DNA of 45,513 nucleotides from Oscillospiraceae bacterium (GCA_024684395.1 JAIKWY010000216.1:1-45513), one strand, 5' to 3'; counted from the first letter of the stretch, positions 9,086-17,277 are shown. Notes: generated from the sequence alone by a model not told the origin. A program made the numbers and translations.

Positions 9086-10324
9086 TCAGTCCTTCTGCTC
9101 AGCGGCACGCTTCTGATTCAGCTTTGCTCTTACCCAGATCGGCAGACCGAACAGGTTGATGAAGCCTGCGCTGTCAGCCTGGTTGTAAACATCGTCAGCA
9201 TCGAATGTCGCTACTTCTTCGTCATAGAGCGTGTACGGGCTGGTCACGCCGGCGTTGATGATGTTGCCCTTGTAGAGCTTGAGCTTTACGTCGCCGGTGA
9301 CGGTCTTCTGGGTCTCGCTGACGAATGCACTCAGTGCCTCACGCAGCGGGGTGTACCACTGACCGTTGTATACGATATCGGCAAACTTGATGCCGAGGTA
9401 CTGCTTTACTCTTGCAGTCTCCTTGTCGAGGGTGATGGTCTCGAGCACCTCGTGTGCATGGTACAGGATCGCACCGCCGGGGGTCTCGTAAACGCCTCTG
9501 GACTTCATGCCGACCAGACGGTTCTCCACGAGGTCAGCCAGACCGATGCCGTTCTCGCCGCCCAGCTTGTTCAGGGTGGTAACGATCTCGGTGCCGTTCA
9601 TCTTCTTGCCGTCGATGGCGGTCGGGATGCCCTGCTCAAAGTGGATGGTCACATAGGTGGGCTTGTCGGGAGCCATGATCGGGGAAACGCCCATTTCGAG
9701 GAAGCCGGGCTTCTCGTACTGCGGCTCGTTTGCCGGGTTCTCCAGATCCAGACCCTCATGGGACAGATGCCAGATGTTCTTGTCCTTGGAATAGTTGGTC
9801 TCACGGTTGATCTTCAGCGGGATGTCATGTGCCTCCGCATAGTCGATCTCCTCGTCACGGGACTTGATGTCCCAGATTCTCCACGGAGCGATGATCTGCA
9901 TATCCGGAGCAAATGCCTTGATAGCCAGCTCGAAGCGGACCTGGTCGTTGCCCTTGCCGGTGCAGCCGTGGCAGATGGCATCTGCGCCTTCCTTCAGAGC
10001 GATCTCAGCGATGCGCTTTGCGATGATCGGACGTGCAAAGGAGGTGCCGAGCATGTAGCGGTTCTCATAGATCGCACCCGCCTGCACGGTCGGGAATACG
10101 TAATCCGTGATGAACTCCTCGGTCAGATCCTCGATATAGAGCTTGGATGCGCCGGTCTTGAGCGCCTTCTCCTCGAGACCGTCGAGCTCGGTACCCTGAC
10201 CTACGTTGCCGGATACTGCGATGACCTCACAGTTGTTGTAGTTCTCCTTGAGCCACGGAATGATGATAGATGTATCCAGACCGCCGGAATACGCCAGAAC
10301 GACCTTCTTGATTTCCTTCGCCAT
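9086..10324 (-). CDS. argG: argininosuccinate synthase
   Basis: ATP-dependent condensation of citrulline and aspartate; first gene of the operon. The 412-residue protein has the N-type ATP pyrophosphatase P-loop AYSGGLDTS (10-18), followed by [15 protein letters not shown] and the citrulline/aspartate-binding [14 protein letters not shown] region. The ATG has AGGAGGT 8 bases upstream. Promoter, inverted repeat and ARG-like boxes lie at 10381-10492. It stands first although it acts sixth in the pathway. Confidence 0.97.
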   Translation of the reverse strand: MAKEIKKVVLAYSGGLDTSIIIPWLKENYNNCEVIAVSGNVGQGTELDGLEEKALKTGASKLYIEDLTEEFITDYVFPTVQAGAIYENRYMLGTSFARPIIAKRIAEIALKEGADAICHGCTGKGNDQVRFELAIKAFAPDMQIIAPWRIWDIKSRDEEIDYAEAHDIPLKINRETNYSKDKNIWHLSHEGLDLENPANEPQYEKPGFLEMGVSPIMAPDKPTYVTIHFEQGIPTAIDGKKMNGTEIVTTLNKLGGENGIGLADLVENRLVGMKSRGVYETPGGAILYHAHEVLETITLDKETARVKQYLGIKFADIVYNGQWYTPLREALSAFVSETQKTVTGDVKLKLYKGNIINAGVTSPYTLYDEEVATFDADDVYNQADSAGFINLFGLPIWVRAKLNQKRAAEQKD

Positions 10325-10380
10325 AACAGCTTACCTCCTGAAATTCCGCCGGAGCGGAAAGTGATTTTTTTGACATATTC

Positions 10381-10409
10381 ATTATACACCCTTGACAGAG
10401 ACTTGTCAA
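10381..10409 (-). promoter_or_regulatory. arginine operon promoter with overlapping dyad
   Basis: TTGACA (10404-10409) and TATAAT (10381-10386) with a 17-base spacer, minus strand; transcription should start near 10374. An inverted repeat, CTTGACA (10391-10397) with TGTCAAG (10404-10410), covers the -35 box and most of the spacer. Binding there would block RNA polymerase, so it is a candidate operator, though it differs from an ARG box. Confidence 0.88.
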
Positions 10410-10417
10410 GCCTTTTT

Positions 10418-10492
10418 TGCATATTTATGCATATAATTTTTCTAAATCCGTCCAATTATTCATTTATACGTTAATATTCTGCATATTATGCA
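10418..10492. promoter_or_regulatory. ARG-box-like palindromes (ArgR/AhrC sites)
   Basis: TGCATATTTATGCA (10418-10431) has 5-base arms around four A/T bases, the layout of an ARG box (TGNAT-WWWW-ATNCA). A second palindrome, TGCATATTATGCA (10480-10492), has a 3-base centre, and a half-site ATTCATTTATA lies between. They sit just upstream of the argG -35 box. Regulation of the operon by an ArgR/AhrC protein bound to arginine is inferred; no argR gene is in the window. Confidence 0.6.
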
Positions 10493-10722
10493 TAAATGAT
10501 AGTTAAAATACCAGTCCGTGCCCCATGAAAACCTGTTTTTCAGCGGGAGACAATGCGCCCGGAAGCCCTTTCCTCTTTTTCACAGCGGTGCTTTTCCACA
10601 TGCATGTGCAGAAGTGGAAAGCCCGTCATCCGGCACGCAGCGTCATTCCCCGGCACGGTCTGCTCCGGAAGCGGCATTTCTTCACACGCTCTCCACAGGC
10701 TTCCAACATGCCGCCGGACGCC

Positions 10723-10729
10723 TTCGACA
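10723..10729. promoter_or_regulatory. 0A box upstream of spo0A
   Basis: TTCGACA is the complement of the Spo0A recognition heptamer TGTCGAA, and lies 41 bases before the -35 of the spo0A promoter. It suggests Spo0A acts on its own gene. A 7-mer can occur by chance, so position is the main support. Confidence 0.5.
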
Positions 10730-10769
10730 GAAGCTCCGCAAATGTTATAAATTATCTCTTTTTTCGCTA

Positions 10770-10798
10770 TTGATTCTTTCGGAAATATGTGGTACGAT
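10770..10798 (+). promoter_or_regulatory. spo0A promoter
   Basis: TTGATT (10770-10775), 17-base spacer, TACGAT (10793-10798) with an extended -10 TGG. Start expected near 10805, about 22 bases before the ATG. The rest of 10411-10760 holds no supported gene: an open frame runs through it in phase with spo0A but has no ribosome binding site. Confidence 0.7.
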
Positions 10799-10826
10799 AA
10801 TATACGTAGAGCAAAGGAGGAAGTCA

Positions 10827-11600
10827 ATGAACGAATCAAAACAGAAAGTGCTGATCGGTGACGATTCCGTTGATTTCGGGATCACGACCGCCAGCGCCCT
10901 CAGAGGATACGGACTTTATGCATTCACAAGGCGCAAGGACGGCAACACCATCCTGAACGCCATCCGGGAGGAAAAGCCCGATGTCGCCGTGATCGACTGC
11001 GTGATGCCGCACATGGATGCCATCGAGCTCATCAAACGCACGAAAGCGGAGGGCTTGCAGTTTCCCGCCTTCATCGTGACATCGACCTATGACAACCCGT
11101 TCGTGGAGCGGCAGATCATGGAGCTCGGGGCACGGTATTTCATGCTGAAACCCTTCGACAATTCGATGCTGGCAGAGCGCATCCTCTCGCTGACATCGCA
11201 GAGCGCACTTGCGGAAAAGCGAGCGCAGGATCTCGAGATCACCGTGACCGAGGTCATCCATCAGCTCGGCGTCCCGGCTCACGTCAAGGGCTATCACTAT
11301 CTGCGCTGCGCCATTCTTGCATCCATCGAGAACCCGGAGCTTCTCGACAGCGTGACAAAGCTGCTGTACCCGACCGTTGCACAGAAATTCGGCACGACGT
11401 CCTCCCGTGTGGAACGTGCCATCCGCCACGCCATCGAGATCGCATGGGACAGAGGGGATCTCGACGTGCTCAATGCCTTTTTCGGCTACACGGTCAACAC
11501 CTGCAAGGGCAAGCCGACCAACTCGGAGTTTATCGCTCTGGTGACAGACAAGCTCCGCCTCCAGCAGAAGACCGGCAGCGACCTCGCCAAGGTCAAGTGA
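10827..11600 (+). CDS. spo0A: sporulation response regulator Spo0A
   Basis: Master transcription regulator of entry into sporulation and stationary phase. The 257-residue protein has a receiver domain (about 6-125) with the acidic pair Asp12/Asp13, phospho-acceptor Asp57 in VAVIDCVMPHMD, a Thr/Ser switch in IVTST and Lys108 in MLKPF. The C-terminal domain (about 150-257) includes the family-specific recognition helix segment TSSRVERAIRHAIEIAW. AAAGGAGG lies 6 bases before the ATG at 10827; the frame is open further upstream but that part is non-coding. A terminator follows at 11633. No spoIVB neighbour is visible. The gene suggests, but does not prove, that the organism sporulates. Confidence 0.97.
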   Translation: MNESKQKVLIGDDSVDFGITTASALRGYGLYAFTRRKDGNTILNAIREEKPDVAVIDCVMPHMDAIELIKRTKAEGLQFPAFIVTSTYDNPFVERQIMELGARYFMLKPFDNSMLAERILSLTSQSALAEKRAQDLEITVTEVIHQLGVPAHVKGYHYLRCAILASIENPELLDSVTKLLYPTVAQKFGTTSSRVERAIRHAIEIAWDRGDLDVLNAFFGYTVNTCKGKPTNSEFIALVTDKLRLQQKTGSDLAKVK

Positions 11601-11632
11601 CCCCCTGTATAAGAAATGCGCATTCCTGTCGG

Positions 11633-11677
11633 AACCGGTAAACGCCGTCATGAAAGGGCGGTGTCTGCCGGTTTTTT
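11633..11677 (+). terminator. spo0A terminator
   Basis: Nested stem: AACCGG (11633-11638) pairs with CCGGTT (11668-11673), with CGCC/GGCG inside, followed by a run of six T (11672-11677). Confidence 0.8.
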
Positions 11678-11691
11678 GTCCGTTCAGATGC

Positions 11692-11723
11692 AAAACAGCC
11701 GCCCTCCCGGAGGAAAGCGGCTG
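11692..11723 (-). terminator. terminator of the 88-residue gene
   Basis: CAGCCGC (11696-11702) pairs with GCGGCTG (11717-11723); on the minus strand TTTTG follows the stem. It lies just after the stop at 11729 and makes a convergent terminator pair with spo0A. Confidence 0.65.
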
Positions 11724-11728
11724 TAGTC

Positions 11729-11995
11729 TCATATCGTATTCGGGATCTTCTCCATCAGCTCCGCATATTTGGAGTCGTTGAGCTTCTCGGCGTCGTTCAC
11801 GAGGTAATCCGTCCCACGATATACATGGAACTGAAACGGCGGGTTATAGCGGATGTTGACGAATTCCCCGTCCAGTTCGAGCGTCATTTCGAGATCCTCC
11901 GGCAGGATCGTCCCGAACCGCTTTTTGGTGTAGAAAATATAGGCATCGATTTCTTCCTGGGTCAGGCTGCCGCCTGTGACGTTGACCTTGATCAT
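11729..11995 (-). CDS. unrecognised 88-residue protein
   Basis: A small soluble protein, mixed alpha/beta, starting MIKVNVTGG and rich in acidic residues. The first half (TQEEIDAYIFYTKKRFG, then DLEMTLELDGEFVNIRY) looks like a helix followed by a strand pair, and the second half (YLVNDAEKLNDSKYAELMEK) like a helix. It faintly resembles small proteins annotated next to anaerobic ribonucleotide reductases; I would not transfer that name. The ATG at 11995 has GGAGGGAGAG upstream. It has its own promoter and terminator, so it is a single-gene unit. Confidence 0.75.
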   Translation of the reverse strand: MIKVNVTGGSLTQEEIDAYIFYTKKRFGTILPEDLEMTLELDGEFVNIRYNPPFQFHVYRGTDYLVNDAEKLNDSKYAELMEKIPNTI

Positions 11996-12029
11996 GGCAC
12001 TCTCTCCCTCCGGTGAATGATTTGCCATT

Positions 12030-12058
12030 ATTATACCACATTATGAGCAAAAATGCAA
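12030..12058 (-). promoter_or_regulatory. promoter of the 88-residue gene
   Basis: TATAAT (12030-12035) with extended TGG, and TTGCAT (12053-12058) 17 bases upstream, on the minus strand. The -35 box is weak, the extended -10 is strong. Confidence 0.65.
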
Positions 12059-12112
12059 GAGGGGAACGGAGATTTTCAGAAAAAACAATGACAAAGGATG
12101 CAATTTTCAGGA

Positions 12113-12190
12113 TCGCCGCAAAACCGCCCCCTCCGCCCGATGGGGGGAGGACACAGTGAAGGGTGCTGCGCACCCTCAAACCCGCTTTTT
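12113..12190. repeat. GC-rich intergenic multi-hairpin element (class B, copy 1)
   Basis: CCCCCTCC/GGGGGGAGG forms one hairpin (12127-12150) and GGGTGCTGCGCACCC (12161-12175) another, in an otherwise AT-rich gap. Similar blocks occur at 27378-27475 and 42179-42267. The shared layout (CCCTCC..GGGAGG hairpin, then GGTGCTGCGCACC or a GGGGTC/GACCCC hairpin) suggests a dispersed intergenic repeat family. It may also end transcription of the gene at 12227. Confidence 0.55.
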
Positions 12191-12226
12191 CTCAAAAATG
12201 GTTTCCGCAGTAGATTTTTCGCCGCC

Positions 12227-12811
12227 CTATGCATCCTTCCGCACCAGTCCCCAGCCGCCCCATTCCCAGAGCGTGACATTGCCGTCGGGATCCTCGATGC
12301 GCAGGACGCCGCTGTCATCGACCTGCATCCGCTGCCCACGCACCGGGATCTGCGAGGACATCCACACCGGATCGAGCCTGTCCGGGCGCTGCATGTCCCA
12401 TTCATAGATGAACAGATGCTCGGTAGGGCGGGCTTTGTCATCCGGCTTCTGCCAGAAGGGCTGGTGCTTTCCGAAGCTCCCGCGCCGCCAGACATGCAGC
12501 ATCACCTCGTCATAGCCGTCCCGGTCAAGATCACAGACAAAGCAGTCTGCCACCGCCCAGTCGCTCCCCGAGGTGAACAGCGGCACCTCCGCAGCCATGC
12601 ACAGCCGGCTGTCATGCAGCGTGACCGTGACGGTCTCCTCCCCTGCCGGGGTACGGATGACGGTCTGCTCGTCTGTTGTGCCGAACACGACCCACGGCGG
12701 CAGATCCCGCAGCAGATGCGCCCGCTGTGTCAGGAGCCCGCCGCACAGTGCCGGAACCGTCAGCACCGTGACGGCAAGCAGCAGCCGCTTAATTGGCTGT
12801 GCGCCAGTCAT
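12227..12811 (-). CDS. membrane-anchored protein with a DxDxDG loop
   Basis: A 194-residue protein with one N-terminal hydrophobic segment (about 9-28), probably a signal anchor, and an exported domain of strands. DLDRDGYDEV (about 93-102) is a calcium-binding-type loop as in FG-GAP/VCBS beta-propeller proteins, and WEWGGWGLV near the end is Trp-rich. Only one such loop is visible, so it is not a full propeller. The ATG at 12811 lies inside the DUF3160 gene (23-bp overlap), so the two are translationally coupled and may work together at the cell surface. No clear ribosome binding site, and function unknown. Confidence 0.75.
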   Translation of the reverse strand: MTGAQPIKRLLLAVTVLTVPALCGGLLTQRAHLLRDLPPWVVFGTTDEQTVIRTPAGEETVTVTLHDSRLCMAAEVPLFTSGSDWAVADCFVCDLDRDGYDEVMLHVWRRGSFGKHQPFWQKPDDKARPTEHLFIYEWDMQRPDRLDPVWMSSQIPVRGQRMQVDDSGVLRIEDPDGNVTLWEWGGWGLVRKDA

Positions 12812-15062
12812 ACATCAGGTCATGATACCAGTCAGGATACTGTACCTTGGTATCCTGCTCATATCTGCCTTCTTCATTCACCTCATAGCCGAGCATCGTG
12901 CGCCATTTGCTGTCTGTCAGGCGGTCGCTGATCGGCTGCTCGAACTGGTAGAACGAGTATACCGGACCGGATGCGACCTTCAGCTGACCGTCCACCTCTA
13001 CAACGACATACATCTCCATCGGCTTGCCGGTGCCGACTTCCAGACAGGTGCCGTTCGGATCCGTCGCAATATCGGCAACGATCGGCGCCGGATGCTCCGC
13101 TGTGGAGTGGTATTGCTCCTCCGGGAACTCCGCCTTCATGACCTCCTGCCAGAAGTGTTCGAGCTGACCGCCGATCGTGCGGATGAGCTCAAATTCCTCG
13201 TCTGTCGGCAGCTCGCCTGCCAGCTCCTTCTCGGCGATGGCGCAGAGCTTTCCGGAGAGCTCTGCCAGGATCCGCAGGTTCTCACGGTCGGCATCGGCGA
13301 GCATCCCATAGCCGGAAAGTCCCTCCGAGGTGGCTTCCACCAGCGCTTGCAGCCGTGCGAAGACCTCGGGCTCGGCTTCGACATAGCCTCTGTCGTCCGC
13401 ATCATCAATATCATAGCCGCCCATCTCGCCCATCATCTGCTTGGAATAGAGGATGGTGTCATGCTTGAGCTCGGTATAGCTGCCCTCGAATGTCAGGAGC
13501 TCCTTCCTGCGCCATGCATCGGACTGCATGAAGGTCGGATAGCTGCTGTCCTTCGTTTCAAGTAGCGGCATGAGCGTGTAGATCCATGCGGAATACAGAT
13601 TCGCCGTCCAGGTCTCAGCCGGCGCTTCCTTTGCCGTCCTGCGCACCTTTTCAAGCTGCTCCTTGTAGTTCGGATAGTTCGCCTTGCCTGCATTCTCCAC
13701 GATGGCAAGCGCCGTATCGGAGCCGAGCGCTGCCGGGAAATCGAGCGCATCCGGCAGCATGCGCTTGCCGCCGTCCGCATTCTCCTTCACCTGACGATAG
13801 GTGAGCTGTGTGAAGCTCGATTCGTCGATGGAGAAGCGCTGTCCCATGAAGCGGAAGCCCTTCTGTACGGCATCCCGCTCCTCGTCGGAAGTATCTTCAT
13901 AGACAGGGATGGAATTGATGGCAGGTGCCGGAAGATCCTTGCAGAGCGCCTTGAAGCTGTTCCACTGCGCATCCTTGCCGACCAGCTCCGAGGGATCGGA
14001 AACAGCGCCGTAAACCGCCTCGATGGTCGGGCGGATCTCGTAATAGCCAAGATCATCCGAAGCGCCCGCAAAGAACGATGTCACGTCATAGACCTTCGCC
14101 CATGTCTGGAAGGCATCGCCCTCCATGCCGAGCGTCACCAGCACGGATGCACGGCTGAGGTCCTCGCTGTCGAAGGAAAAGCCCATGCGGCCGTACCACA
14201 TCATCGCCTTGAAATAGCGCTTCAGATCCTCGGAGCCGTCATAGTAGCCACGGGGGATGTACTGGGAATAGTCCTCCATGTTCTCCGTGAAGATGTTGGA
14301 ATATTCGATGCCGGACGCCTCCGAGATGGCTTTCAGCTCCGCCTGAACCTCCGGAGCAACTGCATCCGGCACGACCGCATCCGGGTCGAGCAGCGAGCAG
14401 CCGACGGCAAAGTACGCCATCTCGATGCGGGCGGCATTTTCCCACTCGGTGCCTTTCAGCTTTTCGTACTGCTCTGCCGCATTGCTGAGCATGATCCGGG
14501 AAACGCCCAGCATATCGCCGCTGAGCTGTTCCTTTTCGAGCCGTTTCAGCAGATAGGCGAAGTACAGATGATAGGTATGCATCATCGAATCCACGGTGAC
14601 ATAATTCGCCCGCAGGTCATAGCGGTTGCCCTCATACATCTCAAAGAACTCGCTGTCATACTGCTCCGTCAGCGCAAAGCCGTTCCGATCCAGCAGCGAC
14701 TTGATCTCATCGTTAAGATAGAACGAACCCATGTAAACATTGGACAGCCCGCTCTCCTGCTTCTGGTAGGTATGGGTGCCCTTGTCGGCGACTGTCCGTT
14801 CGTTATAGTGTGCCGTCAGCAGAGAAGGTCTTGCAAGATAGCGCACATTGGCTACATCCACAGTGACTGTCTCCTGTGTCTGTGCAGCGGCTTCCGACGG
14901 TGCAAGCAGCTGCGGCGCCTCCGTCTCACCCGGTTCCGGCGATACAGCACTGCTGTCCTGTACAGAAACAGCACTCTCCGGCTGGGACGCAGACGGCTGC
15001 ACACCGCAGCCTGTCAGCAGCACAGCAATGCCCATCAGCAGGGCGATCGGCTTTCTTTTCAT
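12789..15062 (-). CDS. DUF3160 lipoprotein
   Basis: A 757-residue secreted lipoprotein: signal peptide with lipobox LLTGC (Cys19), a Ser/Pro/Glu-rich linker (about 20-60), then a large domain. The start of that domain, RYDLRANYVTVDSMMHTYHL (about 151-170), matches the DUF3160 pattern of an Asn-Tyr-Val-Thr-x-Asp-Ser-x-x-His-x-Tyr-His block; the end has a short beta region with GTCLEVGTGKPMEMYVVVEV. AAGGAGG lies 7 bases before the ATG. The family is found in secreted proteins of gut bacteria and archaea; no activity is established. A leader of about 150 bases with hairpins precedes it. Confidence 0.9.
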   Translation of the reverse strand: MKRKPIALLMGIAVLLTGCGVQPSASQPESAVSVQDSSAVSPEPGETEAPQLLAPSEAAAQTQETVTVDVANVRYLARPSLLTAHYNERTVADKGTHTYQKQESGLSNVYMGSFYLNDEIKSLLDRNGFALTEQYDSEFFEMYEGNRYDLRANYVTVDSMMHTYHLYFAYLLKRLEKEQLSGDMLGVSRIMLSNAAEQYEKLKGTEWENAARIEMAYFAVGCSLLDPDAVVPDAVAPEVQAELKAISEASGIEYSNIFTENMEDYSQYIPRGYYDGSEDLKRYFKAMMWYGRMGFSFDSEDLSRASVLVTLGMEGDAFQTWAKVYDVTSFFAGASDDLGYYEIRPTIEAVYGAVSDPSELVGKDAQWNSFKALCKDLPAPAINSIPVYEDTSDEERDAVQKGFRFMGQRFSIDESSFTQLTYRQVKENADGGKRMLPDALDFPAALGSDTALAIVENAGKANYPNYKEQLEKVRRTAKEAPAETWTANLYSAWIYTLMPLLETKDSSYPTFMQSDAWRRKELLTFEGSYTELKHDTILYSKQMMGEMGGYDIDDADDRGYVEAEPEVFARLQALVEATSEGLSGYGMLADADRENLRILAELSGKLCAIAEKELAGELPTDEEFELIRTIGGQLEHFWQEVMKAEFPEEQYHSTAEHPAPIVADIATDPNGTCLEVGTGKPMEMYVVVEVDGQLKVASGPVYSFYQFEQPISDRLTDSKWRTMLGYEVNEEGRYEQDTKVQYPDWYHDLMYDWRTAN

Positions 15063-15110
15063 GGTGGTTCCTCCTTATTCTCCGCCGCACGGACGGCGTT
15101 CACTGTCTGT

Positions 15111-15186
15111 ATTATAGCATATGAGCAGAGCGTTATGCTATAATCGCCCGAAATGCAGGGAGCAGATCCCGGATCTGCGGATCTGC
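15111..15186. other. inverted repeats in the DUF3160 leader
   Basis: ATTATAGCAT (15111-15120) and ATGCTATAAT (15135-15144) are a perfect 10-bp inverted repeat that also gives TATAAT outward on both strands. Next to it GCAGATCC (15162-15169) pairs with GGATCTGC (15171-15178), which is repeated once more in tandem (15179-15186). In RNA these would form two hairpins before the ribosome binding site; as DNA they could be an operator. Confidence 0.5.
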
Positions 15187-15219
15187 AAGGGCATCATTCA
15201 TAATGGATGCTATGCATTC

Positions 15220-15248
15220 ATTATAGCACATACTGCCATAGAAGTCAA
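15220..15248 (-). promoter_or_regulatory. promoter of the DUF3160 gene
   Basis: TTGACT (15243-15248), 17-base spacer, TATAAT (15220-15225) with extended TGC, minus strand. Transcription would start near 15213, giving a leader of about 150 bases. Confidence 0.7.
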
Positions 15249-15266
15249 ACCCCAATATAACACGTA

Positions 15267-15296
15267 CATCCCCGCACCAAAAATGATGCGGGGATG
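15267..15296 (-). terminator. hairpin downstream of GH5 gene
   Basis: CATCCCCGCA (15267-15276) pairs perfectly with TGCGGGGATG (15287-15296). No T-run follows on the minus strand, so it may be a weak terminator or a 3'-end stabilising hairpin for the GH5 mRNA. Confidence 0.5.
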
Positions 15297-15313
15297 CATT
15301 ACCCATAATACCC

Positions 15314-17140
15314 TTATCTGCCTGCAAGTACCTTTCTCTTTAATAATGCCAGATCGAATACGTCGATCACACCGTCTTCATTCATATCTGCCTGGTCGCT
15401 GTCGATCTCTGTCTGTACCAGGAGTAAATACTTCTGAAGAGTAATAATGTCAAGCACAGTAACAGCGCCGTCACCGTTAACATCGCCCAGAGACGCCGGC
15501 TGCGGGACATCCCCTTTTGGCACGGCGTACAGACCATACGCCGTCATCTTGCTCTGTGTCGCACTGATGAAGAGATTCTGCATGTCGCTGAGCTCCTCGC
15601 CCTCCTTCAGACCATCCTTGACATCAGCAAAGGTGAAGGTCTTCATGTAGGTCAGCTCGCTCTCCTCGCCTGCTGCGATGCGGTTCCAGGAATCCTTGCC
15701 GCTGCCCTGGAGCACGAGCTCGGGCGCTTTCTTGGACTCGTAGAAGAGCACGAGGTCATAATTCTCGTTGACATAATCTTTCCAGCCCGGAACAGTGAAG
15801 TTGTCCCATACATCGACTGCATCGCCGGCTTCGGACTTGTAGAGCTCGACCCAGTTGTCCTCGATCGGGAGATTGTCCCAGCCGAACTTCGGCTCGGTGA
15901 CTTCCTGATAGTCCGGAAGCGTTGCATTCACGCCGTAGACATCCATCATCGTCTGAATGACCGGCTTGGAGCAGTCGTACCAGGTACCATTGAGACGATA
16001 CAGATAGCCGTGTGCCTCACCATCGGATACGTTGATGACATTGTTGTCCCACAGAACGCACGGGATACCGGCGTTCTTCGCCTTGCTCAGGTAGGACGTT
16101 GCCCAGCGGCAGCGATCCTCGGTATTTCCGAAGTCGGAAGCGGAGAACTCACCGATGATGATCGGTGCGCCCTTGTCGTTCTGCACCTGGTTGAGCATGT
16201 TGAACATGGTCTCCAGTGCATACTCATAATCCTCGCCCCAGCCGCTCTGTCCGGGGAAGTTGTGGTTTGCCTTCTCATCGGTCGCCATCGTGAAGTAGTA
16301 CGGTGCATAGGCATGTACGGACAGTGCCACATTGCCTGCGCCCTGCGGGATCTCGATGTTGCGGATCGCATTCTCGCTCGAAGATGCCACATACCCCGGC
16401 AGCATCAGCAAGCGCTCCTTGTTCGCCGCAGAGCCGTTCCCTCTGACAGCATCCACGAACACCTTGTTCAGGCGGTTGATATAGCCCCAGCTATAGCCGT
16501 TGTCGCCGGAACCGTCGCCCCACTGCTGAACGCTCGGGTTGGCAGTCTGGCGGGGCTCGTTCATGCCCTCGAAGATGAGGTGCTGGTCGTAGTCCTTGAA
16601 CTTCTCAGCGACCTGTGTCCAGATGTCCTCCATCTTCTCGGCAGCATCAGCGTAGGTTTCCTCGGTGAACTGCTTGACGTTGATGAAATTCTCGTGGTGG
16701 ATGTTCAGGATGACGAACATGTCCCGGTCATAGGCATAGTCTACCGTCTGCTTGACGTAGTCCATCCACTGCTCATTGACCAGATACATCTGGGATTCCG
16801 CATCCCATTCGAGATGCTCGTACCAAGTGGTCGGGATACGCACGGTGTTGAAGCCGCCGTCCTTGAGCGCCTGGAACTGGAGCTCTGTCGGCTCCGGATT
16901 GCCCCATGCTGTGGCGAATTTCTTCGGTGCAGCGGTGGAAGACAGACCGGTGTTGCCGCAGTCGAGTGTGTTGCCGAGGTTCCAGCCGATGACCATTTTC
17001 GATGTGATTCCCTTCGCATCGAGACCCGTCAGACCCTCAGCGCCAGCCGGTAGTGCGGCAGAAAAGCTGCCGAGTGCTGTGACCGCCAGTGCAGCAGCGG
17101 ATACAGCGGACAGGATCCTGCCTTTGAGTTTCTTTTGCAT
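15314..17140 (-). CDS. secreted GH5 endoglucanase with dockerin
   Basis: Hydrolyses beta-1,4-glucan or related glycans outside the cell. The 608 residues comprise a signal peptide (1-34, ending PAGA), a GH5 domain (about 40-390), an uncharacterised beta-rich module (about 405-535, possibly carbohydrate-binding) and a type-I dockerin (about 540-605). In GH5, GWNLGNTLD (52-60), NIHHE (146-150), the acid/base Glu195 in EGMNEPR and the nucleophile Glu331 in IIIGEF are all present, as in subfamily 4. The dockerin has two calcium loops, GDVNGDGAVTVLD and DMNEDGVIDVFD. CGGAGGGG precedes the ATG. Its own promoter faces the lacI-type gene, a candidate regulator. Cellulase, xyloglucanase or mannanase specificity cannot be decided by eye. 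Confidence 0.94.
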   Translation of the reverse strand: MQKKLKGRILSAVSAAALAVTALGSFSAALPAGAEGLTGLDAKGITSKMVIGWNLGNTLDCGNTGLSSTAAPKKFATAWGNPEPTELQFQALKDGGFNTVRIPTTWYEHLEWDAESQMYLVNEQWMDYVKQTVDYAYDRDMFVILNIHHENFINVKQFTEETYADAAEKMEDIWTQVAEKFKDYDQHLIFEGMNEPRQTANPSVQQWGDGSGDNGYSWGYINRLNKVFVDAVRGNGSAANKERLLMLPGYVASSSENAIRNIEIPQGAGNVALSVHAYAPYYFTMATDEKANHNFPGQSGWGEDYEYALETMFNMLNQVQNDKGAPIIIGEFSASDFGNTEDRCRWATSYLSKAKNAGIPCVLWDNNVINVSDGEAHGYLYRLNGTWYDCSKPVIQTMMDVYGVNATLPDYQEVTEPKFGWDNLPIEDNWVELYKSEAGDAVDVWDNFTVPGWKDYVNENYDLVLFYESKKAPELVLQGSGKDSWNRIAAGEESELTYMKTFTFADVKDGLKEGEELSDMQNLFISATQSKMTAYGLYAVPKGDVPQPASLGDVNGDGAVTVLDIITLQKYLLLVQTEIDSDQADMNEDGVIDVFDLALLKRKVLAGR

Positions 17141-17216
17141 AATTTTCCCCTCCGTTTACTGTGGACTTCCACGGAAATTCCTCACGTTCCCGTATCGGTC
17201 CGGTTTGGTTTCCCTT

Positions 17217-17239
17217 GGCAGCCATAGCGCCTGGCTGCC
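17217..17239 (-). other. leader hairpin of GH5 mRNA
   Basis: GGCAGCCA (17217-17224) and TGGCTGCC (17232-17239) form an 8-bp stem within a ~130-base leader. The flanking bases GGCAACC and GGGAAACC are faintly reminiscent of cyclic-di-GMP-I riboswitches, but the conserved ACGCAAAGC core is not there, so I do not call a riboswitch. Confidence 0.4.
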
Positions 17240-17277
17240 GCAGTTCCTCTTTATGAAAGTGGTTGCCTTGTGATTCT

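Noticed and set aside
10518-10826. In-frame upstream extension of spo0A
   Set aside because: It covers the spo0A promoter and 0A box, lacks a ribosome binding site, and Spo0A proteins start at the MNESKQK region.
15133-15327. 64-codon open frame after the GH5 gene
   Set aside because: It crosses the hairpin and the DUF3160 promoter, starts inside the GH5 end and has no family resemblance.
17140-17271. Cyclic-di-GMP riboswitch in the GH5 leader
   Set aside because: Only flanking pieces look similar; the core ACGCAAAGC and the GAAA tetraloop arrangement are not present, so it is kept only as a low-interest question.
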